Below are positions 1-9,320 of a stretch of 36,568 nt of DNA, piece by piece. Within the stretch, counting starts at the first letter, position 1. Each line of letters starts with the position of its first letter. This stretch comes from Magnetococcales bacterium (GTDB lineage: Bacteria; Pseudomonadota; Magnetococcia; Magnetococcales; Magnetaquicoccaceae): assembly GCA_015232705.1 (NCBI GenBank), contig JADFZD010000003.1:1-36568 (forward strand), given 5' to 3'. The notes under the pieces were generated by a model. The model was not told where the DNA came from. It did not search any database and saw only the letters and a list, made by a program, of their open reading frames with translations. Made by a program: the position numbers and the translations under genes.

Positions 1-2
1 AA

Positions 3-1163
3 ATCGCGATTGCTGGACGCGCCAAGGTATTCATGCAAGGTGGCGTAATTCGGGTGTTTCGAGATGCGGCGGTTTCGGTTCCATCGGCACTTTTCACCAT
101 GCGAAACATCATCAAAGGAAGTTTTAGCATTGATTTTGCCATGCCTACCGACACTTCCGCGAATTATTGCGATGTTGGGTACTGGGATGAGGACGTGTGG
201 GCACAGCGCCGGGTCAAGTCAGAACTTCCTGGTGTGACCGGAACAGTCGGCGCAAAGCTTGAGACCTTCGGCATCACCGATCGTGACCATGCTTGCCGGG
301 AAGGGGCTTATTATGTCGCCGCCAATCTTTATCGACGCCAGACAATCACCATTGCCACGGAGCTGGCAGGCTATATCCCGAGCCTCGGCGATCTGATCGC
401 GATTCAGCATGACATGCCGGCGTGGGGCCAGCACGGCGAGGTGATCGCTTGGGACGCGATAAACCTGGTGGCCACGATTTCAGAACCGCTTGTCTGGACC
501 ATTGGAGCCACCCACTACATCGGTTTGCGAAAAAGAGATGGTTCGATTGACGGGCCATACCCGGTGACGCGATACGATGACGATGATCGCCAGGTGCAAT
601 TCTCGGACGATCCGACCACCCCCTATACCGATCTTGACCAGATCCGCACCCATGTCGCGTTTGGTCCTGGTGAGGCATGGCGCAGGCAGGCGCGGGTGAT
701 CGGCATCAAACCGCAATCGCTCTATCGCGTCGTCATCGAGGCCGTCGTTGAAGATGCGCGGGTGCATGCCGCCGACACAGATATCATTGTCCCTGCCCCG
801 CAGGAATCCACCCTGTCATCCGTGCTCGCGGTCCCGACCGTCGAAGGATTGCAGGTCCGCACCGCTCCAGGCGATCCATCCAAGATCCTGATCACCTGGC
901 AAGCCGCTCCCGGGGCCGAATATTACATCGTCGAGGAGTCGGCGGACGGGGTGACGTGGCAACGCATGGCCGAGCCGCGAGGGACATCCCTGGTATGCGA
1001 GGCGCTTTACGGCATTGATACCATCGTGCGCGTGGCGGCGGTCGGTAGCGGCGGACGTGGGCCATGGACCGAGACCACTTATGCGGTGTTTGGGCCGTAC
1101 ATGTGGCAAAAGGAAGATGATCTGATGTGGGATCCCGAAGACGAACTTTTCTGGAGAGATTGA
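3..1163 (+). CDS. Phage tail tip / host-specificity protein (gpJ-like) C-terminal part with fibronectin-III-like segment; 5' end outside window
   Basis: Frame is open from base 3 upstream of the listed ATG (IAIAGRAKVF-MQGGVIRVFRD...). Motifs typical of TipJ/gpJ proteins (CDVGYWDEDVWAQRRV, GDLIAIQHDMPAWGQHGEV) and an FN3-like segment (ILITWQAAPGAEYYIVEESADGVTWQ). Followed directly by tail-fibre genes. Confidence 0.75.
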   Translation: MAIAGRAKVFMQGGVIRVFRDAAVSVPSALFTMRNIIKGSFSIDFAMPTDTSANYCDVGYWDEDVWAQRRVKSELPGVTGTVGAKLETFGITDRDHACREGAYYVAANLYRRQTITIATELAGYIPSLGDLIAIQHDMPAWGQHGEVIAWDAINLVATISEPLVWTIGATHYIGLRKRDGSIDGPYPVTRYDDDDRQVQFSDDPTTPYTDLDQIRTHVAFGPGEAWRRQARVIGIKPQSLYRVVIEAVVEDARVHAADTDIIVPAPQESTLSSVLAVPTVEGLQVRTAPGDPSKILITWQAAPGAEYYIVEESADGVTWQRMAEPRGTSLVCEALYGIDTIVRVAAVGSGGRGPWTETTYAVFGPYMWQKEDDLMWDPEDELFWRD

Positions 1164-1166
1164 CGC

Positions 1167-2441
1167 ATGGCAACCATTCCACCCCTCTTGGACCTCACAG
1201 GCTCATCGCGCTCGAAAGGCGAGGCAAGAGCCTGGTTTTCCAGCTTTATCACGGTCGTTACAGACCTCATCGGATTTGATGGAACCGTGGCGACGGCCTT
1301 GGCCACGCTGAAAGTCCCGTTCAGCGCGTATGCGGCCAAGACCACCACATACGCCGTTGTGGAGGCCGACCGTGGCAAGGTGATCGATGCGACCAGCGGA
1401 ACGTTCTCTGTCACGCTCCTGGAAGCCGCGACGGCTGGAGCGGGGTTCCAGGTGACGATTCGGAACTCGGGATCTGGCACGGTGACTGTTGATCCGAACA
1501 GCTCGGAGACAGTCAATGGAGCTGCCACTTTGGCCCTTGCGCAGGGCGAAAGCGTGCAATTGGTTTGCACGGGGAGCGCGTGGGTGTCTGCTGCGGCAGA
1601 GAGCGCAGGGGGAGGAGGGGCTACAAGCGACGCAAACGGCAACACCTATGGTGGTACAGATGCGTTATTAAATCTAACCACGGGGGATCACAACACCTGT
1701 TTCGGCCATTCTTCTGGGAAGGCCATAACTGATGAGGGTAACGGAACTTTTTTTGGTTGGGAGGCCGGGAAAGCGTCAGAAGCCGAAGGAAATGCAGGGT
1801 TTGGTTCGATGGCTTTATATCAGGCAACAGGAACGTCGCACAACAATTCCGCCTTTGGGACCTCTTCAGGGGCATGGCTTACATCTGGGTACAACAATAC
1901 ATTTTTAGGAAGACAATCAGGAAGCGGCGTAAACAGTGTGTCAAACGTTGTGTGTCTAGGCTACGCCTCTGCGGTATCGGGATCGGATCAAGTTCAACTC
2001 GGAGATAGCGCAACCACCACATATGCATATGGGTCTGTTCAGAACCGTTCGGACCGAAGAGATAAAGCTGATATCGCGCCATGCCATCTTGGATTAGAGT
2101 TCATCGCATCGCTTACCCCTGTGGATTACAGATGGAACTATCGTGAAGATTACTTTACCGAGACCATAAGTGAAAACGGTTGTACAGTTCGCACACGCAC
2201 TGAAAACGACGGCACCAAGAAACGCAACCGCCTGCATCACGGGTTCATCGCGCAGGACGTGAAAGCCGTTATGGATGCGCTCGGAACTGATTTCGGCGGG
2301 TATCAGGATCACGCTGTGAACGGCGGGCAGGATGTGCTGTCGATTGGCTACCAGGAGCTGATTGCCCCTATGGTCAAAGCCATCCAGGAAATCAATGCCA
2401 GGCTTATCCGCCTGGAAGAACATATCGAAACAGGAGGTTGA
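1167..2441 (+). CDS. Phage tail fibre-like protein with C-terminal Peptidase_S74 intramolecular chaperone domain
   Basis: C-terminus NRSDRRDKADIAP...LTPVDYRWNY...HHGFIAQDVKAVM...LSIGYQELIAPMVKAIQEINARL matches the S74/ICD pattern. The central G/N-rich region (NNSAFGTSSGAWLTSGYNNTFLGRQSG) resembles trimeric fibre shafts. Confidence 0.8.
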   Translation: MATIPPLLDLTGSSRSKGEARAWFSSFITVVTDLIGFDGTVATALATLKVPFSAYAAKTTTYAVVEADRGKVIDATSGTFSVTLLEAATAGAGFQVTIRNSGSGTVTVDPNSSETVNGAATLALAQGESVQLVCTGSAWVSAAAESAGGGGATSDANGNTYGGTDALLNLTTGDHNTCFGHSSGKAITDEGNGTFFGWEAGKASEAEGNAGFGSMALYQATGTSHNNSAFGTSSGAWLTSGYNNTFLGRQSGSGVNSVSNVVCLGYASAVSGSDQVQLGDSATTTYAYGSVQNRSDRRDKADIAPCHLGLEFIASLTPVDYRWNYREDYFTETISENGCTVRTRTENDGTKKRNRLHHGFIAQDVKAVMDALGTDFGGYQDHAVNGGQDVLSIGYQELIAPMVKAIQEINARLIRLEEHIETGG

Positions 2442-2442
2442 C

Positions 2443-2703
2443 ATGGCAACTTTCAACGGTGTCCCGATTATCGGGAAAACTGAAAACCTGACCCAGAGAT
2501 ACGCCTATGACGTGAATGGTAATCTGGAATATGCCGGCCAGGCGCTACCCGTTCCAGGGCTTCAGGAGAGTGATGCGGCGTGGGCGATTCAGAAATTCAG
2601 CTATGACGGCGATGAGAACCTGGTGTCGATCAAACAGGCATCCGGGCGGCTCAACGTGTTTTCTCATCAATGGTCTGATCGTGAAAATTTGGAGTACGTG
2701 TGA
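2443..2703 (+). CDS. Small phage tail-region protein (86 aa), hypothetical
   Basis: ATG at 2443 preceded by AGGAGG (caggaggttgacATG). Stop overlaps the start of the next gene (gtgtgATGtcg). Tight packing in the tail operon. Confidence 0.65.
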   Translation: MATFNGVPIIGKTENLTQRYAYDVNGNLEYAGQALPVPGLQESDAAWAIQKFSYDGDENLVSIKQASGRLNVFSHQWSDRENLEYV

Positions 2704-4514
2704 TGTCGGATCTCGTTGGTGGCTATGGCGGTGGAATAATCAATCTCCAAAAATTCAAATTTTCCGTGTTGCAACTTTTGCGGCTTGGGAAAGATCATGC
2801 TGCGGCGTTGACCACGACCTTTATTTCTGGGCTGACTACCACCCAGATCGGTGCGCTGACCACCACGCAGGTTAGCGCGCTCACATCCACTCAACTTGGG
2901 TCTTTGACCACGACGGCCCTTTCCGGGATGTCTACAACCCAAATTGGCGCGCTCGCTCCGGCGTTGATCGGTGGCTTGACCACCACCCACATCAACACCA
3001 TGACGACGACGCAGATCGGAACATTGACCAGTCTCGGAGTCTCCTACCTGACTACGACGCAGATCGGGTTGCTGACCACCACTCAGTTGACGGCCATGAA
3101 TGCCGGTTTGCTTCCGGCATTGACGACTACGCAGATTGCCAGTCTGACGACCACGCAGTTGACTGCGCTGAATGCCGGTCTGCTTCCGGCCTTGACGACC
3201 ACGCAGATCGGTCAGTTGACGACGACGCAATTGTCAGGCTTGTCTTCTACGCAGATTGCGGCGCTTGGCGGCGTGGCGGGGTACACGGAAGGGCGCGTTG
3301 TCTTCGCTGGAAGCGATGGGAAGCCCAATAGCTCTGAGAATTTCGGCTTTGATGCAGATACGAATCAGCTATCGTTGACAGGTCTTCTTGCGGTGACAAA
3401 ACCAACCACCGCCGCATCTGATAAGACAAACCTGGCAAACGCTGTGACGTTTACGAACGGTTTAGGAGGCGGGAACAACCCATCCCTGGCAGGGTTGACT
3501 AACGGTGACCTCGGCCCTTCCAATTATGTTTTTACTCCTGGAACGGTAGGGTTGCTTTTGTCTTCATCGATAACGCTTGTGACGATAAAATTTTATAATC
3601 TGGCGTATTCCGGAAACGGACCGGCGGCTAATTTTTCTGTAGAGACGACCGCCAACGGCGGCTCTACGTGGAACGCAGCCACACCAGTATCCATTGTCGG
3701 CGGGGTCGTGAATGGAAGCGGCTTTACCGCAGATGACGCTTCCGGTTGGGTGGAGGCCACTGTAAGCCCGGTCTTCGGTAATGGCATGCGCATCTCCATC
3801 AGTTCGTCGCACCACGGCTTATGGTCGATGATAAGCGAGATGAAGATATTTGGAACGACGGGTTCAAATCAACTTATGTCCGTTGGAGAAGCGGGTGCCG
3901 GGTTCGGAACATCCTCTCCAACGGCCATGGTAGACGCATACAACACCTCTGATTCCCTGGCGCTAAGGGCGCTGCGTTCTGGAACGGTGACAACCGATCC
4001 CATTGCTCAGTTCGCCTCCGACGTGACGACTACCAACAGCGTCAAGTGCCAGATCAACAACAACGGAGATCTGAAGAACACCAACAACTCTTACGGCGCG
4101 TTGTCTGGGCGTCGCTTCAAAGAGAATATCACCGACGCCACGCCAAAATTGCCGGGATTGTTGGACACCCGCATTGTAAATTTCAACCTTATCGGGGATA
4201 CGTTGCGTCAGATCGGGGTGATTGCCGAGGAGTTGGAGCTTATTTTTCCAGGATTGGTTGAAACATCCCCCGATTATGAGATGCTTCCAGATCCGAATTG
4301 GATTCCACATGCCGGCCAGGCAGAGAAAGACCGTCCTCTTGTTAAACACGACCTCGGGACAGTTACCAAATCAGTGAAATACTCGGTCTTCGTGCCGATC
4401 CTCATCAAGGCGATGCAGGAGATGCATGCCATTTTTGAAGAGCAGAAAGCGGAGCAGGCGGCAGCGCTTAACGCCATGTCTGAGCGCGTGGAGGTGTTGG
4501 AAGGGGGGGCATGA
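2703..4514 (+). CDS. Phage tail fibre/adhesin with 18 octapeptide repeats and C-terminal Peptidase_S74 chaperone domain
   Basis: Repeat region LTTTQIGA-LTTTQVSA-LTSTQLGS... C-terminus GRRFKENITDATPKLPGLLDTRIVNFNL...IGVIAEELELIFPGLVE...YSVFVPILIKAMQEM is an S74-type chaperone. Start at 2703 (ATGTCGGAT) or 2700. Confidence 0.8.
   Translation: MSDLVGGYGGGIINLQKFKFSVLQLLRLGKDHAAALTTTFISGLTTTQIGALTTTQVSALTSTQLGSLTTTALSGMSTTQIGALAPALIGGLTTTHINTMTTTQIGTLTSLGVSYLTTTQIGLLTTTQLTAMNAGLLPALTTTQIASLTTTQLTALNAGLLPALTTTQIGQLTTTQLSGLSSTQIAALGGVAGYTEGRVVFAGSDGKPNSSENFGFDADTNQLSLTGLLAVTKPTTAASDKTNLANAVTFTNGLGGGNNPSLAGLTNGDLGPSNYVFTPGTVGLLLSSSITLVTIKFYNLAYSGNGPAANFSVETTANGGSTWNAATPVSIVGGVVNGSGFTADDASGWVEATVSPVFGNGMRISISSSHHGLWSMISEMKIFGTTGSNQLMSVGEAGAGFGTSSPTAMVDAYNTSDSLALRALRSGTVTTDPIAQFASDVTTTNSVKCQINNNGDLKNTNNSYGALSGRRFKENITDATPKLPGLLDTRIVNFNLIGDTLRQIGVIAEELELIFPGLVETSPDYEMLPDPNWIPHAGQAEKDRPLVKHDLGTVTKSVKYSVFVPILIKAMQEMHAIFEEQKAEQAAALNAMSERVEVLEGGA
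2832..3263 (+). repeat. In-frame 24-bp tandem repeats: 18 copies of octapeptide [LM][TS][TS]TQ[ILV]xx
   Basis: Counted directly: 18 consecutive 8-residue units, 432 nt with no indels, from LTTTQIGA (2832) to LSSTQIAA (3240-3263). Confidence 0.9.
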
Positions 4515-4532
4515 TGCTCAAGGCGTTCAAGA

Positions 4533-4559
4533 GTTTTTTAAGCTTCGTGCTTAAAAAAC
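4533..4559. repeat. Perfect inverted repeat gttttttaag-cttcgtg-cttaaaaaac
   Basis: 10-bp perfect arms 4533-4542 / 4550-4559 with a 7-nt loop, 19 bp after the stop of the last tail-fibre gene; possible terminator-like structure. Confidence 0.6.
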
Positions 4560-4828
4560 AGAAGCCACGCATGGAGAGCATTATTCGCAAAAGATTGTGC
4601 GCGTGCTGTCCACGGTTGTCACCTCTCGCTCGCGTCATCCCCTTGTCCCACCCCCGGATTCACAAGACCATCTGGCGCGGTCCACAGTTGCCACCTCTCG
4701 CGCGCGTCATCCCCCCGTTAAGGGGAGGAGGAATCCCAGGATACGTCAGGCATGAGTTGCTCTGCTCTGACTGCGGACACCTGATACCTCTCCTTTGTAA
4801 CCCCAGTGTAACCCAGATCAAAAATTCA

Positions 4829-4865
4829 TGAAAAAAAATGGGTTAGGAATTTGCCCTAACCCATT
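4829..4865 (-). terminator. Rho-independent terminator downstream of tRNA-Thr
   Basis: Minus strand reads aatgggttagg-gcaaatt-cctaacccatt-tttttt: 11-bp perfect stem followed by a T run, 8 nt past the tRNA CCA end. Confidence 0.85.
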
Positions 4866-4873
4866 GATTTCAT

Positions 4874-4949
4874 TGGAGCCGACGAGGGGAATCGAACCCC
4901 TAACCTACGGATTACAAATCCGTTGCTCTGCCAATTGAGCTACGTCGGC
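4874..4949 (-). tRNA. tRNA-Thr (anticodon TGT), CCA encoded
   Basis: Minus strand gccgacg-ta-gctcaattggcagagc-a-acgga(ttTGTaa)tccgt-aggtt-aggggttcgattcccct-cgtcggc-t-cca: all four arms pair, with GTTCGATTC T-loop. Confidence 0.95.
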
Positions 4950-5247
4950 ATTTTGGAAAACGCGTTGTTTTCTATAAAAAAACGCGTTCAAACGGATAAA
5001 ATCTACATGATGGCGGAGCAACATTGCTCCAACCTTGAACCTTCCTTTCGGAAGTTCCATAGGGTAAAGATTAGCACAAAGGCTGCTGCCCATCCAGGAT
5101 ATGCCGTAACGAGGTACACAGACTGGGCAATCCTGGAGAGCATCGAACCGTGTCTGGAGTTTGGCCCAGGGCGCTATTTTTACGAATCGGCGCGCGAATT
5201 GTCAAAGGGGTCGTCCGTCAAATGCACAAATTTTCCTGACAGAGTGC

Positions 5248-5472
5248 CTACCCCTTGCTCTTTTGTGCATCGCTGCTCCCAGCGACAGGACCACCTGGAT
5301 TTCGATAGAACCTCCATGAATCTTTTTCATGTGTCATGAGTGAGCCTTCACCATCCATGATCCCAAAACCGGCAGTTGTCCACGCACACCTGAGACAATC
5401 TTTTGATCCATCGGCAAATCGTAATAATCCCTCATGTCCGGCAAGACAACTTCGACTTTTTGATATTATCAA
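5248..5472 (-). CDS. Possible small Cys-containing protein, hypothetical
   Basis: 74-aa ORF with TTG start and CLAGHEGLLRFADGSKDCLRC pattern. No recognised family and no clear Shine-Dalgarno. Confidence 0.25.
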   Translation of the reverse strand: MIISKSRSCLAGHEGLLRFADGSKDCLRCAWTTAGFGIMDGEGSLMTHEKDSWRFYRNPGGPVAGSSDAQKSKG

Positions 5473-5658
5473 AATAAATTAATATATTAAACCGCACCCA
5501 TCACGGGATACGTCGTTTCCCAACAGGCCGCGTGCAAGATGTGGGAGTCGTTTTCAAAAAAACGGGAACACTCCACGAAGGAGACACGCAGCGCATTTAT
5601 CGCAAAAGACGCGAAAAATGCTTCTTTTGAAGAGCGCGCTAAAGCCACAATCAAAACC

Positions 5659-5693
5659 CTGGGAGATGAATCTCCCAGACCCTCTTTTTTTTT
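5659..5693 (+). terminator. Rho-independent terminator-like hairpin
   Basis: ctgggaga-tgaa-tctcccag (8-bp perfect stem) followed by accctcttttttttt on the + strand. Confidence 0.7.
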
Positions 5694-5872
5694 CACCAGT
5701 AAAAACGACTCATTCCAAGCTGGGTACGGTTTAAGTTACGAAACCATTCGAAACTTCCGAATCCATGATCATGAGCGTTTCCCATGGAACGCCTAGCGGG
5801 AGTTCCAAGGCTGAAGAGCGAGGGATTCTCTCCCCTATTATGCCAATTTATCGTGGGGATAAAAACCTGCTG

Positions 5873-6763
5873 TCAGCCAAAACCCGACGCTTCACGCTGC
5901 ACATCCACGCTCACCTCCATGAGCGGGTTGCGTCCACCCCCCAACACCACCCCCTTCATGGGAGGGACATCCGAATAGTCGCGACCCCAGGCGAGCGTGA
6001 TGTGTCGGTCTCCAGGCATCAGATCATTCGTAGGATCGAAATCAACCCAGCCTTGCACCGGACAAAGGACCGCAAACCAGGCGTGAGAGGCGTCCGCGCC
6101 GACCAGACGGGGACGCCCAGGTGGAGGCATGGTCTCCAGATAGCCGCTGACATAACGGGCCGCAAGTCCCATCGAACGTAACACACCGATGGCGACATGG
6201 GCAAAGTCCTGGCACACACCGTGGCGCTTTTCCAGAATCTCTGCCAAAGGGGTCGAAATGGTGGTGGCTCGAGGTTTATAGGCAAACTCTCGGTAGATAC
6301 GATGCATCAAGTCCGAGACCGCCATCAGGAGCGGTTGTCCCGGTAAAAACGAAGGCGACCCATACCTGGCCAGATCTTCGCTGCGACGCGCCAGCGGTGA
6401 ATCCAGCGTAAAGGCGCTGGCCATCCGAATGCGTGAATCCCAGGAGCGGGACAACAACTCCCTCGCCTCTTCCCAGGGGGGGGAATCGTCCAGCGCCACG
6501 GGCAGACGTTGCAAGATCTCCACCTGACTGACACACTCGATCTTCAGGGAGCGGTGCGACTCCATGACTTCGAAATAGTGGGCATGATTGCCATAAAGAT
6601 CGACACGAGATGCCAGAATGGTCGGAGATGGAGTGATGTCGATCTCGAATGTCAGGGGGGTCTGCCGGGCAGTGGAACGGGGATGAAGCCATGCGAGATT
6701 GTGGCTCAGTGAAACCGGTTCACTGAACTGGTAACGGGTGATGTGTCGAACCCGATAGGCCAT
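5873..6763 (-). CDS. Transglutaminase-like cysteine protease family protein (bacterial transglutaminase-like N-terminal region + Transglut_core)
   Basis: MAYRVRHITRYQFSEPVSLSHNLAWLHPR N-terminus. Catalytic context KRHGVCQDFAHV...DASHAWFAV...GWVDFDPTND (Cys-His-Asp). Confidence 0.88.
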   Translation of the reverse strand: MAYRVRHITRYQFSEPVSLSHNLAWLHPRSTARQTPLTFEIDITPSPTILASRVDLYGNHAHYFEVMESHRSLKIECVSQVEILQRLPVALDDSPPWEEARELLSRSWDSRIRMASAFTLDSPLARRSEDLARYGSPSFLPGQPLLMAVSDLMHRIYREFAYKPRATTISTPLAEILEKRHGVCQDFAHVAIGVLRSMGLAARYVSGYLETMPPPGRPRLVGADASHAWFAVLCPVQGWVDFDPTNDLMPGDRHITLAWGRDYSDVPPMKGVVLGGGRNPLMEVSVDVQREASGFG

Positions 6764-6767
6764 GGCG

Positions 6768-9311
6768 TTACCGGCTGACTCCACGCAGGGCGTGCGAGGA
6801 GGAGTGTTGGAAAAAAGCGTTGGCCAATTCCACCGAAAGCAGAGGCAGAAGGTTTTTCAAACGGTCCAGCAGATCGATCAGATTGGTGCGTTGTCCCGTA
6901 TCGCTGACCAGAGCCAGAAGATCCGGGTCGGAAAGACGCAAGGCACTGAAAGCCTCAAGCACAATCCGGCCTGTCGCTGTGCGATGACCGGGCGTGGCCG
7001 CATGACGGGGCAGTGCCAGCAGATGCTCTTCGATCAGCGCGAGTTGACTGGCCAGGCCGCGCGGATTGGCCTCGTCCAACAGGATCAATTCCAGAAATGG
7101 CTTGATGGCCATGTGAGTCCGATAGCGACGGCGATAGGTGATGCTGCTGTCTCCAACGTTGAGCAGCGCCTCCAGGAGCAGCCGTTCTCCCTCTGGCGGG
7201 AGGGATTCGAGCAATGTTGCATGCAGCAGTTCCACCACGAAGATGGCCCGTTCCAGCCGACGACCCAGTTCCAGAAAACGCCATCCCAAACCGCGGGTCA
7301 TATTCTCTTGTCCCAATCCGGCCAGGGCTGCCAGGGTGGTGATCAACCGTTCCATCTCGCCAACCATGTCGGCGCTGCTCTTTTCGCTGGCCAGACGTTG
7401 ACGCAAACCCCGCACCTGAATGATGACCCGCCAGGTATCGTTGGAGAGTCGCTCGCGTACCCGATGGGCTGCCAGAATGAGGGATTGGATCGACGAGGCA
7501 ACACTGCCAAGCCGCTCTGGCGTGCGGATCACCGCAAGCAACTCTTCCTCGGGATCCAGAACGCGTTCCTCCGCCCCTTCGCCAGCAAATCCGGGTTCCG
7601 TGGCCGTGATGGTGGTCAGGGCTCTGTAGAGCATCCGCAGTGCGGCCCGTTCTCCCGCTTCGCCAACCTCCTCCCCTCCGGGACGTGGCAGCAGCAGCAG
7701 CACACGCAGCAGACGCGGCACATTTTCACTGCGTTCGGCGTAACGGCCCATCCAGAAGAGATTTTCCGCCATGCGACTGGAGATCTCACCAGTGAAAAAA
7801 GATGGCTCGGAGAGTCGATCAAGCGGCAAACGGTTGGATCGTGCAACCGGATCCGGGGAGAGCACCCAAACATCCTTGGTGATGTCAGCGTGGCCATTGG
7901 GGGCATTCAGATGTGTGGGTTCGAAGATCACCCGCGCCAATCCACCTGGCATGACCTCGGTTTCGTTCTGTCCTGAGGTGGAGAAGGTGCGCAGCACCAT
8001 GAAACCGGGACGGAACCCTTCTGGAGTCATGACCGGCAGGGTGGAGGGGCGGATCGGAACCTGGGCGATAAACTCCTGGGGCCAGGAGCGCAGCGCCTGA
8101 CGTACCGGGGAGTCTGGATCCTGGGTCAGTTCGCGCACGGGCATGCCCGACTGGTTGACGGAGCGTATCAGGATCGGCTCAGGATCGTTGAGAACCTGGG
8201 CCAGGGAGTCGGGATCGCCGCACCACCACGTCGGTTGGACCGGCAGGAGCAACTCTTCACCCAGGAAGTGGTGACAGATCTCCGGGAAATAGGCCAGCAG
8301 GGCGGGGTTTTCCAGGACGGCTGCACCGGGATGATTCAAAACCGCAACCTTCTGGCCGGTAATGGCATGGATCAATCCGGCCACGCCCAGATAGGAGTTT
8401 TCATCCAGCTCCAAGGGATCGCACAGTCTGTCCTGGAGCATACGCAGCACCACGTCCACCGGATGGAGACCGTCCAGGGTTTTAAGGTGTACCCGCCCGT
8501 TGCGCACGGTGAGATCCTCTCCCTGGACCAGGGTCAGGCCCAGGTAATTGGCCAGAAAAGCGTGCTCGAAGTAGAGTTTGTCCTCCGGGCCTGGCGTGAG
8601 GAGCACGGTGCGCGGATCCTCCTTGGGAAGGGGCGAAGCGTCATTCAAATGGGTGCGCAGTGCCGTAAAAAAGGGCAGCAGCAACCGCACGTGGTTTTCG
8701 TTCAGTGGCTGGCGCAACAGTCGGAAGAGAATCTGGCGGTTCTCCAGGGCATAGCCGCTTCCGGTCGGGGCCTGGAGAAGATCGCCGATCACCATGAAAT
8801 TGCCGTAGGCATCTCGGGTGAGATCTGCCGCCCACCAGGGCAAAGGCGAGCCTTTGGGTTTGGGCAGGCCGTGGCAGGCGCGCAGGTAACCCTGGGCGCC
8901 GAAGATCAGCGGGGCGGGAATGATTCCGGCGCGGATCACACCCTGGTGGCTGTAGAGATCGTCCAGCAACAGTTCCAGCAGGCGGTGGCGTTGTTTGAGT
9001 CCCCGTTCCAGCCGCAGCCACTCCTCTTCGACGAGGATCAGGGGCAAAAGATCCAGATCCCAGGAACGAACGCCTTCGGTTTCGTTCTGGAACAGGTTAT
9101 AGGTGATGCCGTTTTCCAGCAGGAGTTGTCGGGCCTGCTGACGCAACGCCTCGACGCGCGGAATACCCAGTTCGTCGAGGTGCTCGAACAACGGACGCCA
9201 GCCGGGACGCAACTGACCATCCGGTCCGAGGGTCTCGTCGTATCCGGCGGGTGGGCAATACGCCCGCAACCGCGAGGTAACGGGGAAAGGTGGGTAGGGT
9301 GCATTCTCCAT
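6768..9311 (-). CDS. Fusion: circularly permuted type-2 ATP-grasp domain + C-terminal alpha-E domain (DUF404/DUF407 + DUF403 families)
   Basis: N-terminal half resembles CP-ATP-grasp (LGIPRVEALRQQARQLLLENGITYNLF...LDLLPLILVEEEWLRLERGLKQRHRLLELLLDDLY). C-terminal ISSRMAENLFWMGRYAERSENVPRLLRVLL is the alpha-E signature. The split homologues at 13108-15469 align to the two halves. Confidence 0.88.
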   Translation of the reverse strand: MENAPYPPFPVTSRLRAYCPPAGYDETLGPDGQLRPGWRPLFEHLDELGIPRVEALRQQARQLLLENGITYNLFQNETEGVRSWDLDLLPLILVEEEWLRLERGLKQRHRLLELLLDDLYSHQGVIRAGIIPAPLIFGAQGYLRACHGLPKPKGSPLPWWAADLTRDAYGNFMVIGDLLQAPTGSGYALENRQILFRLLRQPLNENHVRLLLPFFTALRTHLNDASPLPKEDPRTVLLTPGPEDKLYFEHAFLANYLGLTLVQGEDLTVRNGRVHLKTLDGLHPVDVVLRMLQDRLCDPLELDENSYLGVAGLIHAITGQKVAVLNHPGAAVLENPALLAYFPEICHHFLGEELLLPVQPTWWCGDPDSLAQVLNDPEPILIRSVNQSGMPVRELTQDPDSPVRQALRSWPQEFIAQVPIRPSTLPVMTPEGFRPGFMVLRTFSTSGQNETEVMPGGLARVIFEPTHLNAPNGHADITKDVWVLSPDPVARSNRLPLDRLSEPSFFTGEISSRMAENLFWMGRYAERSENVPRLLRVLLLLPRPGGEEVGEAGERAALRMLYRALTTITATEPGFAGEGAEERVLDPEEELLAVIRTPERLGSVASSIQSLILAAHRVRERLSNDTWRVIIQVRGLRQRLASEKSSADMVGEMERLITTLAALAGLGQENMTRGLGWRFLELGRRLERAIFVVELLHATLLESLPPEGERLLLEALLNVGDSSITYRRRYRTHMAIKPFLELILLDEANPRGLASQLALIEEHLLALPRHAATPGHRTATGRIVLEAFSALRLSDPDLLALVSDTGQRTNLIDLLDRLKNLLPLLSVELANAFFQHSSSHALRGVSR

Positions 9312-9320
9312 GACGGGGAA

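Noticed and set aside
2832-3263. Possible CRISPR array (regular 24-bp spacing)
   Set aside because: In-frame protein repeats inside a tail-fibre gene with no unique spacers.
4511-4831. 106-aa plus-strand ORF after the tail fibre
   Set aside because: Contains the inverted repeat and the 34-nt direct repeats; no family resemblance; likely non-coding.
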